Assembly: GCA_022655215.1 (NCBI GenBank)
Contig: JALCUE010000001.1
Span: forward strand, 558,001-622,000
DNA from: Atopobiaceae bacterium
GTDB lineage: Bacteria; Actinomycetota; Coriobacteriia; Coriobacteriales; Atopobiaceae
Length of the DNA stretch: 64,000 nt
Direction of reading: 5' to 3'
Shown here: positions 39,732 to 47,581 of the stretch, piece after piece
Position numbering within the stretch: position 1 is the stretch's first letter
How the letters are laid out: each line of letters opens with the position of its first letter
Translations under genes and position numbers: made by a program
The notes under the pieces: model-generated
The model's database searches: none
What the model was told of the DNA's origin: nothing
Seen by the model: only the letters and a program-made list of their open reading frames with translations

Positions 39732-41576
39732 TCATTCGGGGAAGAACTCCATGAGGGCGTGGTCGAGGTCGAGCTCGCCGGAGACGAGCCGCTTGAACTG
39801 CTCGGTGAGCGAGAGGAGCAGGTCGCGATCGGCCTCGTCCACGAGGAGCAGGGCCATGCCGTCAAGCGCCCGCCCCATGAGGTAGTAGGTCCTCTTCGCT
39901 GGGTAGAGGCGGGCGGTGGTCTTCCTCACGCCCTTGTTGAAGATGCCGGCGACGAGGGTCGTGCCCATCGTCACCGCGTTGGCGAGCAGACATCCCATGA
40001 AGTCGTCCGGGGTCATGTCGATCACGTCGTCGGCCTCCAGGTCGTCATAGAGGTCACGGATCGTGTCCTCCTGCAGGGGTTTGAAGACGCGTGGCTCCCT
40101 GCGCTCGAGCTCGAGGGTTCCCTTCTCGACGGACGCCGCCGATGCGACGAGGTGCGAGATGTCCTGCGGGCCGATGACAGGCGAGACGCAGACGGATGGG
40201 AACGAAGAGGGCAGCGGGTCGAAGGTGACCAGGAAGTCGAAGCGCTTCCCAAGCCCCCTCAGTCCCTCCTCGTCAGCGTCGAGGACGTCCGACTCGGTGA
40301 CGGAGCCCACCACGTTGACCATGGGGACGAGTCGTTCGATCCTCTGCTTCGCGTAGACCATCTGCTCGACGCCTGAGGTCGCGACGACGCCGACGTCGAA
40401 CGGGCGCTGGAGGTTCGCGTTCTCGAAGTATTCGAGGAGAAGCACGGTAAGACGTGTGTAGTCCGTTCCGAAGAGGTTCACGTCGGAGAGCGTCGGATCG
40501 TCATGGAACACCTGCGTGAGCATGAGGAAGCTCGCCATGCGCTCGAACTTTGCCAGGATCTCGTCGGGACCCGCCACCGAGAGGAGGCGCTCGTGTCGTG
40601 TCATGGCGCTGCCCATGAGTATGCGGAGCGGTCTCAGGAGAGAGTCATCAGGGCGTGCTCCGAAGCGATCGTACAGGGCACGGCAGAGCCTCTCTGTGGC
40701 GTCGCACGCCTCCTCCGAGGGCTCGAAGGAATCCATGAGCTCGCTCGACCATTGCCAGGTACAGCAGCTGAACAGGTCATCGAGGAGATGGAGCTCGTCT
40801 TGACTCAGGTCGACGCCGAACCGGTCGCGGAAGGCCATCCTGATCTGCTCGTAATAGGCAGGAAGCTCCACGTCCACGTCCCGTCGCCGCGGTATGGTCC
40901 TCTCGCACCGTACGCGCGCGACCATGAGCTTCATGTAGAAGCCGAGCTCCCGCCTCGCGTTCTCGGAGATCCGGATGCCTCGCCCTTCCTCGATCCCGGA
41001 ACAGACGTCATCGATGAACGCCGCGTCGTCACCTATGAACTCGGGCTCGACCGTCCTCTTCATCGCGAGGGGGGCAAGGGAGTAGAGCGTGAACATCATG
41101 AAGAAGCGGACCGCCCGCTCGTCTCCCACGAGATCGATCCGGCCCTTGTGCGAGATGGCGAGCTCGAAGGGGGCGAGCAGGTTCTGCCAATGCCTGACGT
41201 CGGCTTTGAGCTGCTGCTTGTTCGTGAAGAGTCTTCGGGAGAGGGAGTCCATCGTGTAGGTACGCGGCTCACAGGCCACGAGCATGATCCCCTTGTAGAA
41301 GTGCTCGAGCGAGGGTCTCGTCGCTATCGCGTCGCCCTCGACCATCGCCCGGATTCGCGAGCGCTCCGTGCCGCCACCGATCATCCTGATCCCGTTGCCG
41401 CGCTTGCCCTCGATCCGGCTCTCGAAGTCGGATGAGGCGAGGAAGGAGTTGATGGTCTTGACCGATGTCCTCACCGTCTTCTCCGAGCAGGAGAGCTCGT
41501 CGGCGAAGTCCTGGATGGGCGTGTAATGGGTCGTGTCGAGCAGCAGCTTGAGCAGCGTCGAGTCGCGTACGTTCAT
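39732..41576 (-). CDS. Mga/BglG-like PRD transcriptional regulator
   Basis: This 614-residue regulator has an N-terminal helix-turn-helix (about residues 5-50, 'DTTHYTPIQDFADELSCSEK') and a second DNA-binding-like segment near residues 95-135 ('TMDSLSRRLFTNKQQLKADV'). Long helical PRD-like regions follow (about 180-390). An EIIB-like fold comes next ('DVGVVATSGVEQMVYAKQRI', where the phospho-Cys is absent), and the C-terminal part is EIIA-like ('LLVDEADRDLLLSLTEQFKR'). This is the layout of Mga/MtlR-type activators. It is convergent with the amidohydrolase and divergent from the second MFS gene. It is the obvious candidate to bind the three CCG-N6-CGG sites. Phosphotransfer control is uncertain because the usual His/Cys sites are not clear. 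Confidence 0.82.
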   Translation of the reverse strand: MNVRDSTLLKLLLDTTHYTPIQDFADELSCSEKTVRTSVKTINSFLASSDFESRIEGKRGNGIRMIGGGTERSRIRAMVEGDAIATRPSLEHFYKGIMLVACEPRTYTMDSLSRRLFTNKQQLKADVRHWQNLLAPFELAISHKGRIDLVGDERAVRFFMMFTLYSLAPLAMKRTVEPEFIGDDAAFIDDVCSGIEEGRGIRISENARRELGFYMKLMVARVRCERTIPRRRDVDVELPAYYEQIRMAFRDRFGVDLSQDELHLLDDLFSCCTWQWSSELMDSFEPSEEACDATERLCRALYDRFGARPDDSLLRPLRILMGSAMTRHERLLSVAGPDEILAKFERMASFLMLTQVFHDDPTLSDVNLFGTDYTRLTVLLLEYFENANLQRPFDVGVVATSGVEQMVYAKQRIERLVPMVNVVGSVTESDVLDADEEGLRGLGKRFDFLVTFDPLPSSFPSVCVSPVIGPQDISHLVASAASVEKGTLELERREPRVFKPLQEDTIRDLYDDLEADDVIDMTPDDFMGCLLANAVTMGTTLVAGIFNKGVRKTTARLYPAKRTYYLMGRALDGMALLLVDEADRDLLLSLTEQFKRLVSGELDLDHALMEFFPE

Positions 41577-41610
41577 GGTCCGTCGGCCCTTCGTCCGTGT
41601 GGTGGCAGGA

Positions 41611-41628
41611 GTTACCGTTACTACGGTC
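41611..41628 (+). promoter_or_regulatory. CCG-N6-CGG operator, copy 3
   Basis: GTTACCG-TTACTA-CGGTC; CCG at 41615-41617, CGG at 41624-41626. The centre is 41.5 bp upstream of TAATAT (41662-41667), the -10 for the MFS gene. It lies 39 bp upstream of the divergent regulator's ATG, so it could also autoregulate it. Confidence 0.75.
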
Positions 41629-41661
41629 AGATTACTACATCGTGTCGAGCCTTCCCGCAGG

Positions 41662-41675
41662 TAATATGTACATAT
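41662..41675 (+). promoter_or_regulatory. -10 hexamer overlapping a perfect 12-bp palindrome
   Basis: TAATAT (41662-41667) overlaps ATATGTACATAT (41664-41675), a perfect palindrome covering the expected transcription start of the second MFS gene. It could be a second, repressing site, or chance in an AT-rich promoter. Confidence 0.45.
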
Positions 41676-41745
41676 CGACGGACGTATCGAGAGCGCGACG
41701 TTGTCATCCATTGACGTCGCCCGCGGTCCCACGGAAGGTCGTCCC

Positions 41746-43368
41746 ATGGCGGAAGCAGACTCGACCTCGCATGGCGTCTCCCATATGAGCAAGGTCCCCC
41801 TGGCCGTGCTCATGCTCGCGCAGCTCTGCACGTCCTCCGACAACTGCCTGGTGGGCATAGCGTCCCAGTCCATCATCGACACCCTCGGCGCCACCGTCGC
41901 GGATGTCCAGATGGCCACGATGGCCTATTCTCTCGTCGCGGGCGCCTTCATGATCGCGGGAGGGATGCTGGGCGTCAGGTTCGGTTGGAGGAGGACCATC
42001 CGCTGCGGCATCGCCCTCGCGGTGCTCGGTGAGATAACCCTCGCGCTGTCCCCGAACATGTTCGTCTTCACCTGGTGTGGCCGTGTCCTCGTGGGTCTTG
42101 GCGCGAGTCTCATCACGCCCTCCGTCCTCGGTCTCGTGCCAGCCTACTACCAGGGGAGGGACAGACTCGTCGCGTTCGGCTTCATCGCGGGGGCCGCCGC
42201 GTTCGCCACGCTCGCGCCCATCCCCTTCGGCGTCCTCCTCGACTCCGTGGGGCTTCGGGCGTCGTTCCTCGTCCTCGTCGTCATGTTCGCCGTCGTCTTC
42301 GCGGGTACCTTCCTCCTCCCCGACGCGGGAGGGGCAGACGCTTCGAGGAGGCTCGATGTCGCTGGCGTGGGTCTTGCGGCCCTTGGCCTGTTCCTGCTTC
42401 TCACCGGGGCCTCGCGTGTCTCGACCTGGGGTGTCGTCGCCCCGCTCGACGCCTGCCCGTTCACCGTGTTCGGCATCAGCCCCGCTCTGCCCATGGTCGC
42501 CTGCGGCATCGTGGTCCTCGCCTTGCTCATACGCTACGAGGCCGGCGTCGAGAGGCGTCACGGGAGCGCCGTGCTCCCGTCCGCCTTCATCAAGACCCCC
42601 GGCGTGCGGGCCGGGCTGCTCGCGGTTTGCGTGCCGTACCTGTACATGGGTGCGCAGAGCATCGTCATGACGCCATACATCCAGCTGGTGGGTGGGCTCA
42701 CCGCCACGCAGACGGGCATGCTCTCGCTGCTCTCGGGCGTGCCCATGCTCGTCTTCTCCATGTTCATCCCCAAGCTCCTCCCGCAGGCGAGTCCCCGGAC
42801 CGTCGTGCGCGTGGGCTATTCCCTCCTGGTCGTCGCGGCCTGCGTCCTCGCCCTCTCACTGGAGGAGCATGGCGTCTCGCCGCTGCTGTTCGTCGCCGTC
42901 GCCCTCTCGGGCACGGGGATGGGGGTCGTCAACTCCCAGGCGAACTACGCGGTCGCCTCGGCCGTGGGGGAGAGGTATGCGGAGCAGTCGGGCGGTATCC
43001 AGGGAACGGCCCGCAACATCGGCACGGCGATGGGGACCGCCGTCGTGGGCTCCGTGATGCTCGTCTCGATCGGGCTGCTCTTCGCGGCCTCGGCCTCGGA
43101 ATCCTCCGTGGGCGTGGGAATCGCCGCCGCCGGGACCCACACCTTCATGAGTGACAAGGGCTTCGAGGCGACCCTCGAGCCCTACGACCTGGACGAGGGT
43201 CAGACGGCCTACCTCCTCGAGGCCAATGCCACGTCGAGGCGTGATGCTGCTCGTGCGTCGATGCTCTTCTCGGCGGCACTGTTCGCCTGCTGCCTGGTCA
43301 CGACGAGGAACATCACGGACGGGCCTGCGGCGTCGTCTCGTGCGAACGCCCCGTCAGCCGAGGGATGA
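41746..43368 (+). CDS. MFS transporter, 14-helix drug/solute type (paralogue 2)
   Basis: This 540-residue protein is clearly homologous over its whole length to the MFS protein at 36.3 kb, with matching landmarks 'QSGGIQGTARNIGTAMGTAV' versus 'QSGGIQTTMRNVGQAIGVAA' and the same polar loop before the last helix. ATG at 41746 is preferred: GGAAGG lies 7 bases upstream and the N-terminus then aligns with the paralogue ('MAEADST' versus 'MAKEKTA'). TTG at 41701 is the alternative. Its promoter has operator copy 3. It is divergent from the regulator gene. Two paralogues under one operator suggest different substrates or opposite directions (for example uptake and product efflux). Confidence 0.88.
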   Translation: MAEADSTSHGVSHMSKVPLAVLMLAQLCTSSDNCLVGIASQSIIDTLGATVADVQMATMAYSLVAGAFMIAGGMLGVRFGWRRTIRCGIALAVLGEITLALSPNMFVFTWCGRVLVGLGASLITPSVLGLVPAYYQGRDRLVAFGFIAGAAAFATLAPIPFGVLLDSVGLRASFLVLVVMFAVVFAGTFLLPDAGGADASRRLDVAGVGLAALGLFLLLTGASRVSTWGVVAPLDACPFTVFGISPALPMVACGIVVLALLIRYEAGVERRHGSAVLPSAFIKTPGVRAGLLAVCVPYLYMGAQSIVMTPYIQLVGGLTATQTGMLSLLSGVPMLVFSMFIPKLLPQASPRTVVRVGYSLLVVAACVLALSLEEHGVSPLLFVAVALSGTGMGVVNSQANYAVASAVGERYAEQSGGIQGTARNIGTAMGTAVVGSVMLVSIGLLFAASASESSVGVGIAAAGTHTFMSDKGFEATLEPYDLDEGQTAYLLEANATSRRDAARASMLFSAALFACCLVTTRNITDGPAASSRANAPSAEG

Positions 43369-43419
43369 CGAGCTGATTTCCCTGTGAGATATCTCGTCTT
43401 GTACGACGCTCGCCTGGTC

Positions 43420-43425
43420 TAGACT
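43420..43425 (+). promoter_or_regulatory. -10 element directly upstream of the EamA gene
   Basis: TAGACT ends eight bases before the ATG at 43434, and no ribosome-binding site lies between, so the transcript is probably leaderless. Confidence 0.42.
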
Positions 43426-43433
43426 TGCTAGCC

Positions 43434-44363
43434 ATGTCGCGACATCATCACATACCCTCCTGGGCCTTCAAGCTCTTGCTGCTCAGCTCCGCTGCCATGT
43501 GGGGTCTGGGCAACGTCGTGCTGAAGGGTATCGTCGGCTACTTCGACCCGTCCTGGCTCTCGGGCATCCGATTCCTGCTCGCGGCCGTGCTCCTCGCCCT
43601 CCTGTTCTGGCCTCATGTGCGCGACAACCTCACCGCAGACCATGTCGTGGTCGGTCTTCTCGTGGGCGTCGTCTTGTTCCTCAGCTACTACCTGAACGGC
43701 GTCGGTCTCCATACGACCGAGGCCTCCAAGGGGTCGTTCCTCATCTCGACCTATACGGTCATGGTCCCCTTCGTCGCCTGGGCGCTCATGCACAACAGGC
43801 CGAGCGTCTGCGACGTCGTCGCCGCGCTGCTCTGCGTCTGCGGCGTCGCGGTCATGTCCCTCAAGGTTGGCGAGGGCGTCTCCTTGGGTCTCGGGGACCT
43901 CCTCATCCTCCTGGCGGCTTTTGCGAGTGCCCTCCAGATGACGCTCGTCGCCCGCTTCGCGAGGGGGAGGGACATGCTCGCACTCACCATCTGGCAGTTC
44001 GTCTCCGCCGGGGTCTGTGGCCTGCTCGTCGGAGCGGCCGGAGCTCCCTTTCCCGACCTCGCCTCGTTCGGCGTGGGTGAGTGGGCGAGCTTCCTGTATC
44101 TGGTCGTGTTCGCGTCCTTCCTCGCCGTCGTCTTCCAGAACGTCGGCCTCTCCCATGTCCCAACGGCTCAGGGCTCGCTCCTCCTCTCCTGCGAGTGCAT
44201 CTTCGGCGTCTCGTGTGCGGTCGCGTTCCTGGGTGATGTCATAACCCCTCAGATGGCGATGGGATTCGTCCTCGTCATCTGCGGAATCGTCGTGAGCGAG
44301 GGGGTCCCCGCCCTCCTGCGTCGCAGACGTCTGCGCTCGGAGGGCATCGTGGAGGACGAGTAG
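43434..44363 (+). CDS. EamA/DMT-family transporter
   Basis: This 309-residue protein has ten hydrophobic helices in two EamA repeats: the first begins 'LLLSSAAMWGLGNVVLKGIV', the second 'LGDLLILLAAFASALQMTLV'. 'LHTTEASKGSFLISTYTVMV' and 'PTAQGSLLLSCECIFGVSCA' are the repeat-end signatures. Family members export amino acids, metabolites or nucleotide sugars; the substrate is unknown. ATG at 43434 lies just after a TAGACT hexamer. It ends 93 bp before the dlt operon, which has its own -10, so cotranscription is possible but not required. Confidence 0.87.
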   Translation: MSRHHHIPSWAFKLLLLSSAAMWGLGNVVLKGIVGYFDPSWLSGIRFLLAAVLLALLFWPHVRDNLTADHVVVGLLVGVVLFLSYYLNGVGLHTTEASKGSFLISTYTVMVPFVAWALMHNRPSVCDVVAALLCVCGVAVMSLKVGEGVSLGLGDLLILLAAFASALQMTLVARFARGRDMLALTIWQFVSAGVCGLLVGAAGAPFPDLASFGVGEWASFLYLVVFASFLAVVFQNVGLSHVPTAQGSLLLSCECIFGVSCAVAFLGDVITPQMAMGFVLVICGIVVSEGVPALLRRRRLRSEGIVEDE

Positions 44364-44414
44364 GCGTTGGCCGGTATGGCCGCCCTGCTGTGGCATCCGA
44401 GCGCGCATCCGTCG

Positions 44415-44420
44415 TAGACT
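44415..44420 (+). promoter_or_regulatory. -10 element of the dlt operon
   Basis: TAGACT would give a transcript start near 44427 and a ~30-base leader that includes the GGGGGAGG ribosome site of dltB. The -35 region is not convincing. Confidence 0.4.
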
Positions 44421-44456
44421 AATCGGCGATGTGGCCGCTTTCGGGGGAGGTGCGTG

Positions 44457-45644
44457 GTGTCGTTCTACGAGGATCCGAGCTTCTTCATCCTCCTCGCCGC
44501 GGCGATCGTCCCCGCCGCCGTCCTCGGATGCACCGGCCGGAGGATCAAGCCGTGGGGTCTCGTGGTCTCGGTCCTCTTCCTCGTGGGGCTCTTCATGGGA
44601 AGCTGGGAGGGCCTTCTCCTCGTGGCCTGCTATGTGCCCCTCACCTTCCTCGTCTCGCGTCTCGTCCTCGCGCGCGTCAGGAGCGGACGCCCGCTCACGG
44701 CCGCGACCCGTCTCGTCTCGCTCGCCTGCGTCATCGGCCCCCTTGTCATCTACAAGGTGAGCACCGCTGCAGGCTCGGGCATCCTCGGCTTCGTCGGTAT
44801 CTCCTACATCACCTTCAAGACCACCCAGGTCCTGCTCGAGATCGAGGACGGGCTCATCGAGAGCCTCTCGTTCATCGACTATCTCTACTTCCTCGTGTTC
44901 TTCCCCGTGTTCACCTCCGGCCCGATCGACCGCTCGAGGCGGTTCATGGCCGACGCGAACCGGACCCTCGACAGGCCCCATTACCTCGACCTGCTTGGCC
45001 GCGGCATCGTCTTCCTTCTCATCGGTGCTGCGTCCCAGATCGTCATCGCGACGATATTCAAGCAGTGGTACAAGCCCGTCGCGTTCGACATGACCCAGGA
45101 CGTGTGGTCGCAGCTCGTCTCGTTCGTGCAGGTGAGCTATGCCTATGGCCTCTACCTCTACTTCGACTTCGCCGGCTACTCGCTTATGGCGCAGGGCGCG
45201 AGCATGTGCCTGGGAATCGAGACGCCGGCCAACTTCCGTCTCCCGTTCCTCTCGCATTCGCTGGAGGAGTTCTGGGATCGCTGGCACATCACGCTCTCCC
45301 ATTGGCTGCGTGACTACGTCTTCATGCGCATGGAACGCTCCCTCACGCGCCATCGCATCCCCAAGAAGCGCGACGCACGCGCCGCGGTGGGTCTCGTCGC
45401 GGACATGTGTCTCATGGGCGCATGGCACGGTCTGACCCCGCAGTACCTGCTCTATGGCCTCTATCACGGAGTCCTTCTCGCCATCGAGCAGATCATGACG
45501 CATCGTTGGCGCTTCTTCCGCGCGCACAGGAACGATGTGGGTATGAAGGTCGTGATGTGGTTCATCACCCTGAACCTCGTCATGTTCGGTTTCTCGATAT
45601 TCTCTGGTCAGTTGTTCACGTTCATCGGAGGCATACATGGCTGA
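44457..45644 (+). CDS. dltB: DltB, MBOAT acyltransferase for teichoic-acid D-alanylation
   Basis: This 395-residue membrane-bound O-acyltransferase passes D-alanine from DltC across the membrane. 'YLYFLVFFPVFTSGPIDRSR' and 'LYFDFAGYSLMAQGASMCLG' are MBOAT signatures. 'LPFLSHSLEEFWDRWHITLS' is the DltC-contact region, and 'LMGAWHGLTPQYLLYGLYHG' holds the essential His at about residue 324. About ten helices are visible. Two adjacent GTG codons occur; the one at 44457 has the better spacing from GGGGGAGG. It is the first gene of the dlt cluster; dltC follows with an 8-bp overlap. Confidence 0.95.
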   Translation: MSFYEDPSFFILLAAAIVPAAVLGCTGRRIKPWGLVVSVLFLVGLFMGSWEGLLLVACYVPLTFLVSRLVLARVRSGRPLTAATRLVSLACVIGPLVIYKVSTAAGSGILGFVGISYITFKTTQVLLEIEDGLIESLSFIDYLYFLVFFPVFTSGPIDRSRRFMADANRTLDRPHYLDLLGRGIVFLLIGAASQIVIATIFKQWYKPVAFDMTQDVWSQLVSFVQVSYAYGLYLYFDFAGYSLMAQGASMCLGIETPANFRLPFLSHSLEEFWDRWHITLSHWLRDYVFMRMERSLTRHRIPKKRDARAAVGLVADMCLMGAWHGLTPQYLLYGLYHGVLLAIEQIMTHRWRFFRAHRNDVGMKVVMWFITLNLVMFGFSIFSGQLFTFIGGIHG

Positions 45645-45885
45645 CAAGGCCGATGTCGAGGCTAGGCTCCTCGACGAGATCGCTGACATCTGCGGCGATG
45701 ACATAGTCCGCGAGAAGAGGGACGTTGACCTTTTCGAGGAGGGCCTGCTCGATTCGATGGGCGCCATCGAGCTGCTCGTGGCCATCGAGGAGGACTTCGG
45801 CGTGTCGATCGCTCCCACGGCCGTCCCTCGCGACGAGATGAACACCGTGGACAAGATCTGCGCCCAGGTCCTGAAGCGGCTGTAG
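45637..45885 (+). CDS. dltC: DltC, D-alanyl carrier protein
   Basis: This 82-residue acyl-carrier-type protein carries the phosphopantetheine serine in 'LLDSMGAIELLVAIEEDFG'. The prosthetic arm is charged with D-alanine by DltA and delivered to DltB. The length and the acidic helix pattern are normal. It overlaps dltB by eight bases and precedes dltD by 15 bp. Confidence 0.95.
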   Translation: MADKADVEARLLDEIADICGDDIVREKRDVDLFEEGLLDSMGAIELLVAIEEDFGVSIAPTAVPRDEMNTVDKICAQVLKRL

Positions 45886-45900
45886 GCGGCCGGAAGGCGT

Positions 45901-47181
45901 ATGTCAGGGGAGCCTGCCAACAAGGATGAGGCGGCCGGAATGGCCGATCCCATGCTGACGAGACGCTCCGCGCTCAGACTCGCGGGTTTGGGCGTCGGAG
46001 CCATCGTCGCGGCATGCGGCGCCCTCGCGCTCGACGATACCGTGCCGAAGGAGTCCGACCCCGGCGGTCGTCTCTATGACTACGCCTACCTTCGCGACAA
46101 GTACAAGAGCCCCTCGTTCATGGCGGGCAACTGCCAGGTCGACTCCCTCCTCTGCTTCGGCTCCTCCGAGTTCAAGATCACGCCAGACATCGTCGCCCAG
46201 GTACCGCAGGCGGTCCTGGGTGGCAACGACCATGGCCTTGACCTGTGGTTCGTGGGGGAGGGATACGACCAGAGCCTCTGGCACGCCATCGCCATGGGTG
46301 CATATGCCGCGCAGATGGACGAGAACCCCGCAGGTGCGTATGCCTCGGGCGGGCGAGGCCTGCTCTCCTCGAGCAGGAAGGCGGTCCTCGTCATCTCGCC
46401 CCAGTGGTTCTTCGAGGGGGGAGTGCCGGCCAATGCGGCCACCTCGCTCTTCTCGTATGACCTCTGGCGGGCCTTCTGTCACAACCCCAAGGTCCCCGCC
46501 TCCTGCATGGATTATGCGGAGGGACGGCTTCGCGACATGGGGGTCTCCTCGACGAGGCTCGCCGCCGCCAGAGGCCGTACCATCCCCGACGTCATCAACG
46601 ACGTCTTCTACGGGGAGACCGACTCCATCACGGTACGACAGGAGCTCGAGGCTGTGCGTGGCGGGGGCATCGACCTGCCTGGCTGCAAGAGGGACATCCG
46701 CATCGCCGATGGCACTCCCGATTGGGACGCGCTCGAGGCCCAGGCCATGGCAGATGGCGCCGCCGCCTGCACGACGAACGACTACTACATCTATGACGAC
46801 TGGTGGAATGCCCATGACGCCTCCGACTTCGCCGCCGGCAAGCTCGAGGGCTTCCTCAAGAGTCGCAGCTTCATGAAGGCTCCCACGGAGGACGCTGACC
46901 TTGGCTGCGCCCTCGACGTCGCCAGCGCCGTGGGCCTCGACCTTCTCTGCGTGCTACTCCCCGTGGCCGGACCGTGGTATGACTACGAGCAGATGAGCAG
47001 GGACGATCGTGAGCAGCGTTACGAGTCCATACGCTCGACGGTGTCGGACCATGGTCTGAGGATCGCCGACCTGTCGGGCGAGGAGTACACACCCTACTTC
47101 ACCTGCGACGGCACGCACCTCGGCTGGACCGGGTGGCTGGCGGTGGAGCGGGCCATCTACGAGTTCGCTCAGGAGGGATAG
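45901..47181 (+). CDS. dltD: DltD, teichoic-acid D-alanyl transferase
   Basis: In this 426-residue SGNH-like enzyme 'LLCFGSSEFKI' (Ser88/Ser89) is the DltD nucleophile block, 'VLVISPQWFFEGG' is the second signature, and 'CDGTHLGWTGW' (Asp403, His406) completes the catalytic set. It transfers D-alanine to lipoteichoic acid on the outer face. Unusually, the N-terminus reads 'LTRRSALRLAGLGVGAIVAA' then Cys39: a twin-arginine motif plus a lipobox-like VAAC instead of a plain membrane anchor. This suggests Tat export or lipid anchoring (inference). The start ATG at 45901 has only a modest ribosome site (CGGAAGG). Confidence 0.93.
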   Translation: MSGEPANKDEAAGMADPMLTRRSALRLAGLGVGAIVAACGALALDDTVPKESDPGGRLYDYAYLRDKYKSPSFMAGNCQVDSLLCFGSSEFKITPDIVAQVPQAVLGGNDHGLDLWFVGEGYDQSLWHAIAMGAYAAQMDENPAGAYASGGRGLLSSSRKAVLVISPQWFFEGGVPANAATSLFSYDLWRAFCHNPKVPASCMDYAEGRLRDMGVSSTRLAAARGRTIPDVINDVFYGETDSITVRQELEAVRGGGIDLPGCKRDIRIADGTPDWDALEAQAMADGAAACTTNDYYIYDDWWNAHDASDFAAGKLEGFLKSRSFMKAPTEDADLGCALDVASAVGLDLLCVLLPVAGPWYDYEQMSRDDREQRYESIRSTVSDHGLRIADLSGEEYTPYFTCDGTHLGWTGWLAVERAIYEFAQEG

Positions 47182-47183
47182 CC

Positions 47184-47381
47184 ATGGCCGAGGACGGGGG
47201 AGACATGAGCGAGAAGAAGCCAGGTCTCGTGACCCGTCTTCGCACGTGGGCGTCCACGTCGCCTGTTTCCGCCTTCCTTGTCGGTTTCGCGGTCGTTGTC
47301 GGCGTGGCGGCGCTCATCATCTGGTTCCTCTTCGGATCGGGTCTCACCGCTCCCGCCGGGTTCATCTATTCTCAATACTGA
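47184..47381 (+). CDS. dltX: DltX-like microprotein
   Basis: This 65-residue single-helix protein has a polar, Lys/Arg-containing N-terminus, a helix at about residues 28-50 ('VSAFLVGFAVVVGVAALIIW') and the C-terminal end 'AGFIYSQY'. DltX proteins, short single-span partners of DltB, end in a conserved F-[IV]-Y-x-x-[FY] motif whose tyrosine takes part in acyl relay. The match at the very C-terminus, plus position two bases after dltD, supports the call. AGGAGGG lies 6 bases before the ATG at 47184. In Firmicutes dltX usually comes first in the operon; here it is between dltD and dltA. Confidence 0.78.
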   Translation: MAEDGGDMSEKKPGLVTRLRTWASTSPVSAFLVGFAVVVGVAALIIWFLFGSGLTAPAGFIYSQY

Positions 47382-47581
47382 TACGTCTTCCGAGGCTGCA
47401 TGCCCTTGCCATCCTTTTCCTCCTCCACGCGTCCGATCTCATTCCAACAGCTGTTTGTGTTTTCAGGTAGCTTGCGTTGTTGTGCCATGCCCATGCATGT
47501 GGGCATACGAGGGCGGAGGGCCGAAGCGGGCTGGGTAGGATGGCGCTAGAGGTCGATATGCCTATGTCTCGGAGGTACGGC

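Noticed and set aside
38155-39735. 526-codon minus-strand frame opposite the amidohydrolase
   Set aside because: The composition is a mirror of the amidohydrolase codons, no domain is visible, and the plus-strand product has clear metal-binding motifs.
43428-46004. Open frame of 858 codons on the minus strand opposite the EamA and dltBC genes
   Set aside because: It is rich in Glu, Asp, Arg and Gly with no motifs. The plus strand encodes three recognisable proteins, and GC-rich codon bias creates such antisense frames.
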